A stretch of 41,485 nucleotides of DNA from a bacterium (GCA_021372575.1 JAJFUE010000210.1:1-41485); one strand, 5' to 3'. Shown: positions 16,551 to 25,085, numbered from the stretch's first letter. Notes: a model not told the origin generated them from the sequence alone. Numbers and translations: made by a program.

Positions 16551-16579
16551 GTCGCTTCGAGCCGAAGCGACCTACTGAC
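16551..16579. repeat. 29-bp hairpin repeat, copy 1
   Basis: A 9-bp perfect stem GTCGCTTCG-AGC-CGAAGCGAC followed by CTACTGAC. It is identical over 29 bp to the copy at 30188-30216. It is 45 bp upstream of the HAD phosphatase gene. Confidence 0.9.
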
Positions 16580-16627
16580 TGGACTTCACGCGCGCGGCAA
16601 AGCAAAATGTGGCGGCGAGGTGTGATG

Positions 16628-17287
16628 ATGGTTAAGAAGTTTCCGGAGATCAAGCTGCTCGTTTATGACATGGACGGGACGCTGGTGGATGCGTTCGTCG
16701 ATATCCAGACGGGCGTGAACAATGTGCTGGCGCAGTTCGGGCTGCCGCCGCGGACGTATGAAGAGGTGCGGCGCGGAGTCGGCGAAGGGGCGCGCAATTT
16801 GATCAAGCGGATGGTGCCGCCGGGGGCGGACGTCGATGCGGACGCGTTGTATGTGGCGTACCGGACGTATTACGCCGAGCACCCGATCGTGCGCGCCGGG
16901 CTGTATCCGGGCGTCGGCGAGACGCTGGACAAACTGAAGGCGCGCGGGATCAAGCAGGCGATCCTGACCAACAAGCCCGACGAGGTGGCGCGGCCGATCT
17001 GCGACAAGCTGGATCTGACGAGAAGGATCGATGGGATCTGGGGCGAGATCGACGGGGAAGCCAGCAAGCCCGACGCCGAGGCGATCCTGGCGATCGTGAA
17101 GCATTTTGGATTGCAGCCGCATGAATGCGCGATGGTCGGCGACGGCCGGCCCGATTGCGCGGTGGCCAAGGCGGCCGGGACGAAACTGTTCGGCGTCGCG
17201 TGGGGGCAGCTGACGAAGGAAGAACTGGAAGAGCAACAGGCCGATACGATTCTGGAGCGCTTCGACGAGCTGAACAGCTTGATTTAG
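16628..17287 (+). CDS. gph: HAD family hydrolase, phosphoglycolate phosphatase-like
   Basis: A 219-aa HAD phosphatase with an N-terminal cap between motifs I and II. Motif I is VYDMDGTLVD (nucleophile Asp14, acid Asp16), motif II lies in QAILTNKP, motif III is the Lys in EASKPDAEAI, and motif IV is MVGDGRPDCAVAKAAG. The cap type and the overall sequence fit the Gph/PpaX group, so the likely substrate is phosphoglycolate or a similar small phosphate ester. The substrate is not proven. Two ATGs are adjacent (16625, 16628); GAGGTG upstream favours the second. A hairpin GAACCGA-TTTA-TCGGTTC (17325-17342) lies 38 bp after the stop, without a clear U-tract. Confidence 0.85.
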   Translation: MVKKFPEIKLLVYDMDGTLVDAFVDIQTGVNNVLAQFGLPPRTYEEVRRGVGEGARNLIKRMVPPGADVDADALYVAYRTYYAEHPIVRAGLYPGVGETLDKLKARGIKQAILTNKPDEVARPICDKLDLTRRIDGIWGEIDGEASKPDAEAILAIVKHFGLQPHECAMVGDGRPDCAVAKAAGTKLFGVAWGQLTKEELEEQQADTILERFDELNSLI

Positions 17288-17444
17288 ACATAGCGGTTCG
17301 ATCTGGTCAGGGCGCAATGATCCAGAACCGATTTATCGGTTCGACCATGCGATCTCTCCCGCGCACCTGATTACCCCGATTCCCCTTGTCAATCTCCGCC
17401 GGATTTGAACAATGTTGATTGCAGGACTCAAAGGCACGGTTTCT

Positions 17445-17774
17445 ATGGAATCCAAGGGGAACATACTCGCTGAGGTGCGGCTGGCAGCCGCGAAAAAAAT
17501 CCTTTTTTTGCCGCACGCACTGCGTCAAATGTTGCGGCCCGACCGGATGATAAGCAGAATGGAAGTACGTCGGGCAATCGACCAGGGCGAGGTGATTGAG
17601 GATTACCCGAAAGATGTTAGAGGCCATAGTTGTTTGATACTTGTGCAAGGTGAACAGGAACGCGCCATTCACGTTGTTTGTGCACCAAAAGAGGATTACC
17701 TCGCGATTATTACGGCGTATATACCGGATCCGAATGAATGGAATCCTGGTTTCAAGGAGAGGTCCCGAAAATGA
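17445..17774 (+). CDS. DUF4258 toxin of a MqsR-like TA pair
   Basis: A 109-aa small basic protein with the DUF4258 pattern: LFLPHALRQMLRPDRMISRMEVRRAIDQGEVIEDYPKD, where HALxQM is followed by the helix and the strand, then RGHSCLILV, RAIHVVCAPKEDYLAIITAY and IPDPNEW. DUF4258 proteins belong to the BECR/MqsR-like ribonuclease set and are often encoded before a YgiT-type zinc-finger antitoxin, as here. The ATG at 17445 is preferred since AAAGG lies upstream; the ATG at 17412 is an alternative that adds 11 residues. The stop overlaps the next start as ATGA. Confidence 0.8.
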   Translation: MESKGNILAEVRLAAAKKILFLPHALRQMLRPDRMISRMEVRRAIDQGEVIEDYPKDVRGHSCLILVQGEQERAIHVVCAPKEDYLAIITAYIPDPNEWNPGFKERSRK

Positions 17775-17983
17775 AATGCATTTACTGCCAGGGCGAAATG
17801 AAACGCGGGACAAGCCCCTTTCACATCGACCGCAAGGGATACCATATTTTATTGGATTCCGTGCCCGCATGGGTTTGCGAACAGTGCGGAGAAGCCTATT
17901 TTGAAGAAAAAGAAGTCGATGCGATTCAGAATTTGATCAGGACGATTGAGGAAAAAACCGACCCCTTGGCGCTCTCTGCATGA
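17771..17983 (+). CDS. YgiT-type zinc-finger antitoxin
   Basis: A 70-aa protein. MKCIYCQGEMKRG and VCEQCGEAYFEEKEVD supply two CxxC pairs that should bind one zinc, as in the N-terminal domain of MqsA/YgiT. The usual C-terminal helix-turn-helix of MqsA is absent; the protein ends after a short helix (AIQNLIRTIEEK). Such short YgiT-only antitoxins are the usual partner of DUF4258 proteins. The ATG overlaps the toxin stop and has AAGGAGAG about 9 nt upstream, which suggests that the antitoxin is translated at a higher rate. Confidence 0.85.
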   Translation: MKCIYCQGEMKRGTSPFHIDRKGYHILLDSVPAWVCEQCGEAYFEEKEVDAIQNLIRTIEEKTDPLALSA

Positions 17984-18009
17984 ACTTGATTTGGCGATGA
18001 AATCAACTT

Positions 18010-18834
18010 ATGAGCGCAAAAACCATCATTGGCTATTGGTTCTCCTCTGAATCCGAAAACAGATATTACATCCATCCCAAAGACTTGATCGATCACGACT
18101 GGCACGCCGATGAACGAGATAAAATCGTTCAATATCTAAAGAACGGCATCGTTTTCCTGGAATTATTGGGGCACTCCCACTGCCGCTTTGAAGATGGGCC
18201 GCCGCCGAATGAAATGGGTTGTTGCGATCTGACCGATGGAATCTGGATGTGGCCCGAGGCGCTATATATTTACGTTGAGAAATACCACGTTCGCCTGCCC
18301 GAAGAATTCTATGAGCACATGAAGAAAAACAACTTCACGCTTCCCGATGAGAACGCGGTCGACAAGGAATACAGATGGTCGGTTAAATTTTGGATCGAAT
18401 GGGGAAACAGGCAGGCTCCGCTGAAAGATCCGCCTAATCCCGAGATCCAGCGCAACCTCAAGGAAATTATTTATCGGTTTCTCAAGGCAGTCGCCGACGG
18501 CATCACATCCGAACGCACGAACTACACGACTCCGTATCTGGACAGCTTCACCGAGTTCATCTGCCAGTGGTTTGACGGTTGTTACCAGCCCGGAGCGTTT
18601 ATCGAGGCTGGTTATATCAATTGGGATGAATTCGATATCCTGGATGATTTCAGCCGCGGGATGACAAGACTGTTCGAGAAGTTCAAGGGAACGGATCAGG
18701 ACAACATGGACCTGATGATCGACGATATTTTATTTACGCATCTCAAGTACGAAGCCGAACTCGCGCTGAACAGGCTCAAACGGTTTCCCGTCTGGCAGCA
18801 AATCGCCCAAAATTTCAATCCGCGCGCCCAGTGA
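18010..18834 (+). CDS. hypothetical protein with a WPEALYIYVE motif
   Basis: A 274-aa soluble protein, not recognised beyond a motif. Residues 70-100, with DGIWMWPEALYIYVEKYH and VRLPEEFYEHMKKNNF, resemble a short conserved block found in many bacterial proteins of unknown role, some of which are immunity-like. The rest is Trp/Tyr-rich and acidic (YWFSSESENRYY, FWIEWGNRQAPL). It starts 26 bp after the zinc-finger antitoxin and runs the same way. Its base composition is more AT-rich than its neighbours, as is that of the toxin-antitoxin pair, so the three may have arrived together. Confidence 0.6.
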   Translation: MSAKTIIGYWFSSESENRYYIHPKDLIDHDWHADERDKIVQYLKNGIVFLELLGHSHCRFEDGPPPNEMGCCDLTDGIWMWPEALYIYVEKYHVRLPEEFYEHMKKNNFTLPDENAVDKEYRWSVKFWIEWGNRQAPLKDPPNPEIQRNLKEIIYRFLKAVADGITSERTNYTTPYLDSFTEFICQWFDGCYQPGAFIEAGYINWDEFDILDDFSRGMTRLFEKFKGTDQDNMDLMIDDILFTHLKYEAELALNRLKRFPVWQQIAQNFNPRAQ

Positions 18835-18961
18835 ATCCGATCCACCCAGCGATCCCGGAGAATATCTTCGGCAGGGTTGATTGAATCGCACTTTTTGCAT
18901 ACCGTGGCAAAGAAGCATGTGGCACAGCCGCCCCCGCCAGTACAGAACCGCCTATTCAGCT

Positions 18962-19930
18962 TCAGCCGTTCACCCGATGAACGATCCCGATTAATTGCTC
19001 GATCGTGAAGTTGTGTTTTTTCAGGTAGCTCTGCATGCCGGTGGCGATCTCGGCGAAGACGTCGGTATCGACAAACCACGCCGTGCCGATGCCGACGGCC
19101 GTCGCGCCGGCCATGATGTATTCGAGCGCGTCCTGCCAATACGTGATCCCGCCGATGCCGACGATCGGCACGCGCCGGTCGTTGCACTCGGGGATGCTCT
19201 TGAAGCACTGGTAGACCATCGCGAGGCCGATGGGCTTGATCGCGGGGCCGGACAGGCCGCCCTGGACGTTGCCGAGGAGCGGCTTGCGCGTCTCGATGTT
19301 GATCGCCATCCCGCGGACGGTGTTGATCATCGAGAGGGCGTCGGTGCCGCCGGCGATCGCGGCCCGGGCCGGGACCGTGATGTCAGTGATATTCGGCGTC
19401 AGCTTCGTGATGATGACGTACCGGCCGCCCGTCGCCTTGCGGACGGTTTTGACAATCTTTTCGACCAATTTCGGGTTGGTGCCGAAGGCCATGCCGCCTT
19501 CGCGAATGTTGGGGCAGGATACGTTGATCTCGAGGCCGGAAATCAGGCCGGTGTCGCGCTCGGAGAGGAAGGCGGCGAGCTGGCCGAACTCCTCGACGGA
19601 GCCGGCCGAGATGTTCACGATCAGCGGGAGACCGTAGGCGGCCATGCGCGGCAGCTCTTCGGCCATGAAAACCTTGGCGCCGCTGTTCTGCAGGCCGATC
19701 GAGTTGATGCATCCCGTCCGCGTCTCGACGAGGCGCTGCTGAGGGTTGCCGAGGCGCGGCTCGAGCGTCACGCCCTTGGTCACGAACGCGCCGAGGTGGT
19801 CGAGCACGCGCTCGCTCCTGCGGAGGTTCTCGATCTCGCCCTTGGTCCCGGAGGTGCCCGACGCCGTCATGAGCGGCGTCCGCATCCGGATGGATTTCAG
19901 CTCTACTTCAAGCCCAGTTCGTCTTTCCAT
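18962..19930 (-). CDS. pyrD: dihydroorotate dehydrogenase, catalytic subunit (class 1B)
   Basis: A 322-aa FMN enzyme that oxidises dihydroorotate to orotate in pyrimidine synthesis. The N-terminus LEVELKSIRMRTPLMTASGT is typical; the catalytic Cys lies in EINVSCPNI; FMN contacts include TKLTPN and GGITYWQDALEYIMAGATAVGIGT. NSIGLQNSG is the usual substrate loop. The presence of a PyrK partner upstream marks it as class 1B (NAD-linked). The ATG overlaps the end of pyrK by 28 bp, which suggests coupled translation. Confidence 0.95.
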   Translation of the reverse strand: MERRTGLEVELKSIRMRTPLMTASGTSGTKGEIENLRRSERVLDHLGAFVTKGVTLEPRLGNPQQRLVETRTGCINSIGLQNSGAKVFMAEELPRMAAYGLPLIVNISAGSVEEFGQLAAFLSERDTGLISGLEINVSCPNIREGGMAFGTNPKLVEKIVKTVRKATGGRYVIITKLTPNITDITVPARAAIAGGTDALSMINTVRGMAINIETRKPLLGNVQGGLSGPAIKPIGLAMVYQCFKSIPECNDRRVPIVGIGGITYWQDALEYIMAGATAVGIGTAWFVDTDVFAEIATGMQSYLKKHNFTIEQLIGIVHRVNG

Positions 19931-21609
19931 ACGATGTCATCCGCCTCAAAGATCGGCCCGTCGGCGCAGACGCGGGAGAATTTGCTCGCGCCGGCTTTGT
20001 CTTTCGTCGTGCACACGCATGACAAACACACCCCGATGCCGCAGCCCATCGGCTTCTCCATCAGGACCTTGAGAGAGATGCCGCGCTCTTTGCAGATCCC
20101 GTAAACCTTGTGCATCATGATCGTCGGCCCGCACGAGAACGCCGCCGTCGCGGGTTTCGTCTTCCTCGTATCAAGATAGCTTTGATACAGGTCGGTGACG
20201 AAGCCGCGGGCCATGTTTTTTTGGGGGAGATTGCATTTGATTTTGGCGTCGCGCATGAACGAGACGAAGATGTCCTTGCGGGCGACGCCGGAGTCGATGA
20301 GGTCGTCGATGTAGATGCGCGCGTTTTGCGGGTCGTCAGCGTGGCTCGCCGCGAACTCGTCCGTGTAAAGGAGCTGGTCCAGGCTTTCGACGCCGATGAA
20401 TGCCTTGACGCCGAGGCCGAGGAACTTGAGCGCGGGGATCATGAAGATGAGCGGCGCCATGCCGACGCCGCCGCCGACCAAATGAACCTCTTTGACCCCG
20501 CCGCGGCGCAGCTGGCGCAGGTCGTAGCGCTTGCCGAGCGGGCCGATCATGCGCACCTGGTCGCCGGGCTTGAGGTTCGTCATTTCGCGGGTGCCGGCGC
20601 CGCTCGGCAGAACCTTATAGACGATGTCGAACTCGTGCGGGAGCACGGTGTGGAGCATCGTCGCGAGGAGCGGCGGCAGCGAAATGCGCCGGACGTAATC
20701 GGGGCTGAAGTATTTGAAGTGCGGCCGGTGGATGCTGAACGGGCGCTTGAGGAACGTACGCGGCGCCCCGGCGAAGAGTTTCTTGAACTCGGCCATCGAG
20801 ACGAGCTTGTTTTTCGGCGCGCGCTGCGAGGTGAGCGGCGTCGTGTCCATCATGATGAACTGGCCGGGGATGATGCTGCGCAGGTCGCGGGCCTCGAAGC
20901 GCAGCTTGTAGAACGCGCCCTCGGCGCCGACGGGAACGTTTTCCTTGATGTTTGCAACGACCGGCGCGATCCCGGCGATCTTCCGGATGTCCACGGCGGT
21001 CGATGGCGGCGCGGAAAAGAGCCTCGAATAGTCGGTGGGAAGCAGTTGCATCGCACGGCGGCGCAGCTCGGGGAATGAAAGGAAGAGTCCGCGTTTCCAT
21101 GTGTCGGCGCATTCGACGCAGCGCGCGGCGTGCATGGCGTCGTCGGCCGGGAAAATCTGGACGCAAACGGTGCGATAGCTTTCCCCGTCGAGCCGGGCGA
21201 CCCGGTCCGCGACGCGCTTGAGCCGGCGTCCCCCCAGATCCTCGAAGCAGAACAAGAGCCGGCGGTCGCGTTTTTCGCCCAAAAACGCCACGCCGTTCGG
21301 GATGGCCTCATCCCACGCGCCGGAATTGTTGGGCTCGAGCTGCGCAGGATCGACGATGAACGTCTTCCAGCCGTCCTTGCGAAGGACCAGGTCGATCAGG
21401 CGCAGGCAAAGGGCGTGATAAGCCTTCGCGTTGGCTTTCGGGTTCTTGACGGCGTCGTGGATCTCGATCGGCGAAAGGTTGCTTAAATCCGGCAGGCGCT
21501 CCGGCGGAAGAATCCGGGCGCAGGCCTCGGAGCGCTTCGATGGCTGCGGCCGATACAGGAATTCCGCCGCGCGCAGGTAGGAGTGGATGGATGGTTTCGT
21601 GTTCTTCAC
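19903..21609 (-). CDS. pyrK: dihydroorotate dehydrogenase electron-transfer subunit with a large N-terminal extension
   Basis: A 568-aa protein, about twice the usual 250-280. Residues from about 212 to 568 are PyrK: an FAD-binding barrel (KLRFEARDLRSIIPGQFIMM, RPFSIHR), an NAD-binding domain (VHLVGGGVGMAPLIFM) and the 2Fe-2S ligands (MGCGIGVCLSCVC, Cys523/528/531, and Cys548 in SRVCADGP). Residues 1-205 have no recognised domain. They include YHALCLRLIDLVLRKDGW, GVAFLGEKRDRRLLFCFED and AARCVECADTW. Two insertions interrupt the FAD domain (about 256-285 and 296-322). The start is GTG, with TAAGGACG about 10 nt upstream. An internal start at Met187 would give a protein of normal size, but the upstream part keeps the same reading and codon character. 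Confidence 0.9.
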   Translation of the reverse strand: MKNTKPSIHSYLRAAEFLYRPQPSKRSEACARILPPERLPDLSNLSPIEIHDAVKNPKANAKAYHALCLRLIDLVLRKDGWKTFIVDPAQLEPNNSGAWDEAIPNGVAFLGEKRDRRLLFCFEDLGGRRLKRVADRVARLDGESYRTVCVQIFPADDAMHAARCVECADTWKRGLFLSFPELRRRAMQLLPTDYSRLFSAPPSTAVDIRKIAGIAPVVANIKENVPVGAEGAFYKLRFEARDLRSIIPGQFIMMDTTPLTSQRAPKNKLVSMAEFKKLFAGAPRTFLKRPFSIHRPHFKYFSPDYVRRISLPPLLATMLHTVLPHEFDIVYKVLPSGAGTREMTNLKPGDQVRMIGPLGKRYDLRQLRRGGVKEVHLVGGGVGMAPLIFMIPALKFLGLGVKAFIGVESLDQLLYTDEFAASHADDPQNARIYIDDLIDSGVARKDIFVSFMRDAKIKCNLPQKNMARGFVTDLYQSYLDTRKTKPATAAFSCGPTIMMHKVYGICKERGISLKVLMEKPMGCGIGVCLSCVCTTKDKAGASKFSRVCADGPIFEADDIVWKDELGLK

Positions 21610-21720
21610 CGACGGTTCGTCCTTACGGAGCGCACACGATTACCATCTAAGCTTGGTTTGGCGCGACTGGCAAGGGAGAACGATCGATCGCGCGCATATG
21701 GAACCGCGGAAGGCGGGAGA

Positions 21721-24042
21721 TCATTCCGGTGACGGGGACAGGCAGCCGTTCGTCCCGGTCCGTCTGGCGGCGCAGGCGCGGATCGCGGCGACAAGATCCG
21801 AGGCGGGCGCGGTTTTCGGCAGGTAGCGCGCCGCTCCGGCAGTGCGCATCGCCTCGGCGCGATCGCTTTCCTCGAACATCGAAAGGCCGATGATCTGGAT
21901 GCCGGGGAATTCGGCGTGGATGCGCCGGGTCGCCTCGATCCCGTTCATGCCGGGCATGCTGATGTCCATCAGGATGACCGAGGGGCGCGCCTTGCGGGCC
22001 ATGTCGATGGCCTGTTCGCCGCTTGAGGCCTCGGCGACGATCTTCATGTCCGCCTGCTCGCCGATGAGCATCGAGAGCCCTTGCAGCATGACGAGGTGGT
22101 CATCCACGACCATGATGCGGATGGGGCCGGACCCGTCGCCGCCCGGCACAAGGACCGGCAGGGACGGGCAGGGGATCTCCATCTCCGAAAACATGGGTTG
22201 TTCCCCCAGGAAAGCGGAGGCCGGCAGCGGGGCGGCGATGACGATGCGGGTCCCCTTGCCGGGCGCGCTGTGAACCTCCAGCGAGCCTCCCAGATGCTGA
22301 AGGCGCTCCCGGACGCTGAACAGGCCGTAAGACCCGGACTCGCCGGCGTCGGTATCGGTGGCCGGGTCGAAGCCGACGCCTTCGTCGGCGACCACGATTT
22401 CAAGGTTGTCGGCGCGGCGCGCGACGCGGACCCGGGCTTTGTTCACGCCGGAGTGCTTGACGACGTTGAACAGGAGCTCGCGCACCGTCTGGAACAGGAT
22501 GATGGTCATGTCTTCGGGGGGCTGGACGGCCACGTGGACATCGAGCTCGACGGCAAGGCGCTGCCGGGCGTCCATCCAGCGCGCAAGCCACTGCAGGGCG
22601 GGGATCAGGCCCCCCTCGCGCAGGATCGGCGGGCAGAGTTCGGCGGTGAGCGACCGCGACGTCTGGATGGCATCGTCGAGCAGGTCGCCGATTTCCGCGG
22701 CCATCTGCCCGACGTTTTCGGGCCTGGCGCGCTCGAGCAGGTTGAGCCGCAGGCGCGCTCCGGCGAGCAGTTGCTGAAGCCCGTCGTGCAGGACCTGGGC
22801 CAGGCGCTGGCGTTCGCGCTGCTCGGTCAGCGCCAGTTCGCCGGCCAGCGCGCGCAACTGTTCCGTGCGGCGGCGCAGGTCCTGCTCGATCTCAGTTCGC
22901 GCCTGGATTTCCTGGCACAGGGTCTCGACGGTCTGGTTCAGTTCCGCCGTGCGCGCCTCGACGCTCCGCTCAAGGTCCACCTTGGCCGTCAGGACGGCCT
23001 TCTGCAGGCGCATGATTTCAAGGGCGAGTGACGACTTGGCGGCGGCCCATTCGACGAGTGCGAATTCCTCGGGCGTCCACTGCCGGGGCTGGTCGGAATA
23101 GAGCTCAATCGCGCCGGCGGGCCGGCCGCCAAGGTGCAGCGGAGCAGCCAGGACCGAGCGAATGCGCATCGCCTGCGGGCAGGGGACGATGATGTCGGGC
23201 CGGTCGAGAAGGTCTTCGATATAGCCGGTCTTGTCTTCCTGCATGACGGCAGCGGCCAGGGAATCGCCGTGCGGGAACCGGGCTATGCCGTCATTGCCGA
23301 AACCGCATTTGGCGCAGAGCACGCATTCACCCTCGACGACTTCCAGAACGCCCGACGCGACCGCGCGGCCTTGCGCGACGGCGAGCAGCGCGCGGCAGAT
23401 TTCGTCCAGGACGGCCTGTTCGCCTTCCAGCGCGTGGACCGAGTCGAGCATCTTCATCAGGATCGCCTCGCGATGCGCGATCTCGAGGTTGAGCGCGTTG
23501 AGATCCTCGTTTTGCTCCTGAAGCTCCTCGCGCTGCTGTTCGAGTTCCTCGGATTGCTGGCGGAGCTCCTCGTTTTGCTGCTCGAGCTCCTCGGCCTGAA
23601 CTCGCAGTTCCTCGGTCTGGCTTTCGAGTTCCCTGTTCTGGGTGTAGATTTCCTTGTTGGCGCGTTCCAGTTTGAGTTTGCGCCGTTCAACCTTTCGCAT
23701 CAGCCTGGCGATCGCGTGGACCGCCCAGCCGATCAGGATCAGGTTGACAAGATGCATGCCCCATTGGATGACTTCAAAGCCCGGGATTTCGCCCGGTTTC
23801 GGCAGGAGAAAGAACGCCTTGTATGCCGACATGAGCGCAAACGCGAACACCATCGACCACAGCAGGCGCATGTCCCGGTGCCACAGGCAAATGATCAGGG
23901 GCAGGCCGTACGTCAGCGCGATCATCCTGTCGGGATAAATGACAAGCCGAAGCCATCCCATCAGCGACACGAAGACGACAAAGATCGCGACCGACAAAAC
24001 GGCCGATGGCTTGCGGATTGAAATATCGGATGGTTGCGACAT
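21721..24042 (-). CDS. hybrid sensor histidine kinase (NarL-type HisKA_3) with C-terminal receiver
   Basis: A 773-aa membrane sensor kinase. Four hydrophobic helices (about 1-115) lead to a coiled coil of EEL heptads (about 125-190, EELRVQAEELEQQNEEL). A GAF domain (about 200-345) follows, then the HisKA_3 helix with phospho-His (His419 in QVLHDGLQQLL) and the ATPase domain (DEGVGFD, YGLFSVRERLQHLGG). The C-terminus is a NarL-like receiver (VVDDH, phospho-Asp693 in VILMDISMPG, Lys in YLPKTAP) that lacks a DNA-binding domain. The ATG at 24042 starts one base after the stop of the CheR-like gene (TAA-G-ATG), with AGGA about 8 nt upstream, so the two are translated together. Confidence 0.9.
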   Translation of the reverse strand: MSQPSDISIRKPSAVLSVAIFVVFVSLMGWLRLVIYPDRMIALTYGLPLIICLWHRDMRLLWSMVFAFALMSAYKAFFLLPKPGEIPGFEVIQWGMHLVNLILIGWAVHAIARLMRKVERRKLKLERANKEIYTQNRELESQTEELRVQAEELEQQNEELRQQSEELEQQREELQEQNEDLNALNLEIAHREAILMKMLDSVHALEGEQAVLDEICRALLAVAQGRAVASGVLEVVEGECVLCAKCGFGNDGIARFPHGDSLAAAVMQEDKTGYIEDLLDRPDIIVPCPQAMRIRSVLAAPLHLGGRPAGAIELYSDQPRQWTPEEFALVEWAAAKSSLALEIMRLQKAVLTAKVDLERSVEARTAELNQTVETLCQEIQARTEIEQDLRRRTEQLRALAGELALTEQRERQRLAQVLHDGLQQLLAGARLRLNLLERARPENVGQMAAEIGDLLDDAIQTSRSLTAELCPPILREGGLIPALQWLARWMDARQRLAVELDVHVAVQPPEDMTIILFQTVRELLFNVVKHSGVNKARVRVARRADNLEIVVADEGVGFDPATDTDAGESGSYGLFSVRERLQHLGGSLEVHSAPGKGTRIVIAAPLPASAFLGEQPMFSEMEIPCPSLPVLVPGGDGSGPIRIMVVDDHLVMLQGLSMLIGEQADMKIVAEASSGEQAIDMARKARPSVILMDISMPGMNGIEATRRIHAEFPGIQIIGLSMFEESDRAEAMRTAGAARYLPKTAPASDLVAAIRACAARRTGTNGCLSPSPE
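23515..23610 (-). repeat. 21-bp degenerate tandem repeat (EEL coiled coil)
   Basis: In the minus strand, units with the EEL codons GAGGAGCTC/GAGGAACTC recur every 21 bp, the length of one heptad. They encode the coiled coil of the hybrid kinase. The repeat is explained by protein structure and is not a separate element. Confidence 0.8.
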
Positions 24043-24043
24043 C

Positions 24044-24958
24044 TTAAAAATCCTGGCGCTTTTGATAAATGCAATTCGCAAGACGAACCAAAGGCAGGTG
24101 AGCGGCGGGGCGCTCGCTTTTGCCGGTTACAAGAAAACCGCCCACCGACAGCGAATCGACGATTCCCGCCCACAACTGATGCACGGCTCGCGGGAGCATG
24201 TAAATGGCGACGTTGCGAAACAGGACGACGTCCCACGTGCCGCGAGGCCTGTCGTATAACAGGTCGGCCTTGCGCCACTGCATCCTGGAGCGCAACGCCG
24301 GAATCGCGCGGCGCGATGTGCCGTCGGCGACAAAGTATTGATCGCGCAGCGCGGGATCGACGCCTTCCAATGCGTCGGGCTTGAAAACGCCGGCGGCCGC
24401 CTCGGCGATCGCGTCCGCGCGGCAATCGAGCCCGAGGAAAAAGCTCCGGTCAAGCGCGCCCTGCTCGGCGACCAGCATGGCGAGCGAATAGAGTTCCTGG
24501 CCGCCGCTGCAACCGGCGGCCAGAACGCGAACGCCGCCGCTCCGCCGCGCCACAACCGGGATCACGTCGCGCCTCAACGTTTCGAATACTATCCGGTCGC
24601 GAAAGAACCCGGTCACGCCGATCAGAAGCGCGTTCAACGCGGCCTGCAACAAGTGCGGATGTTGGCCCAGCAATTGGCGGGCCTCGCGGATGGAGGATAC
24701 GCGCAGCGCGCGCAGGCAGGCCGGAACGCGGCGTTGCAGCGCGCCGGCACGGTAAGCGGAAAGATCGCACATCCCGCATTCGCGCAACACCCAGGCGACG
24801 AAGCCGTCGGGGACGAGCCGGTCGTCATCGCGTTCGGGCCGGCAGCTCCATGCGCGATGAAGGTGCGCCCGCCGGCGCACGATGCTTTTGGGAACCGCTT
24901 CAAAACAGATATGGGACAAATCAACAACGGTCCCAAATGATTTCCCGGGTGAACTCAT
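24044..24958 (-). CDS. CheR-like methyltransferase
   Basis: A 304-aa SAM-dependent methyltransferase of the CheR family. It has the CheR N-terminal helical region (about 60-120), then GVTGFFRDRIVFETL, the SAM motif RVLAAGCSGGQELYSLAML (CheR has W.AGCSTGEEPYS), the acid LGLDCRAD, RNVAIYM (CheR CRNVLIYF) and SVGGFLVTGKSE. The usual GEEPYSLA is replaced by GQELYSLA. It would methylate glutamyl residues of receptor-like proteins. No receptor, CheA, CheB or CheW gene is near. It is followed directly by the hybrid kinase, so it is likely part of a non-chemotaxis sensory pathway. The ATG at 24958 is preferred; the frame upstream lacks homology. Confidence 0.85.
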   Translation of the reverse strand: MSSPGKSFGTVVDLSHICFEAVPKSIVRRRAHLHRAWSCRPERDDDRLVPDGFVAWVLRECGMCDLSAYRAGALQRRVPACLRALRVSSIREARQLLGQHPHLLQAALNALLIGVTGFFRDRIVFETLRRDVIPVVARRSGGVRVLAAGCSGGQELYSLAMLVAEQGALDRSFFLGLDCRADAIAEAAAGVFKPDALEGVDPALRDQYFVADGTSRRAIPALRSRMQWRKADLLYDRPRGTWDVVLFRNVAIYMLPRAVHQLWAGIVDSLSVGGFLVTGKSERPAAHLPLVRLANCIYQKRQDF

Positions 24959-25085
24959 AGTGCAGCGAAGCCAATCTGAATTTTCCGGCGTAATTTCCAA
25001 AACCAAGTTGGATCCGGATATTTTCACATGGAGGCTGAAAATTTCGGAAGAAAAAATGACAGTGTGCGCCGGACCGGAGGCGCCT

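Noticed and set aside
18995-20104. A 369-aa plus-strand frame opposite pyrD
   Set aside because: pyrD on the minus strand is unambiguous; the opposite frame is Asp/Arg/Ala-rich without homology.
24959-24985. Possible sigma-54 promoter before the CheR-like gene (TTGGC...TGCA on the minus strand)
   Set aside because: The distance between the GG and GC elements is about 7 nt, not the required 10.
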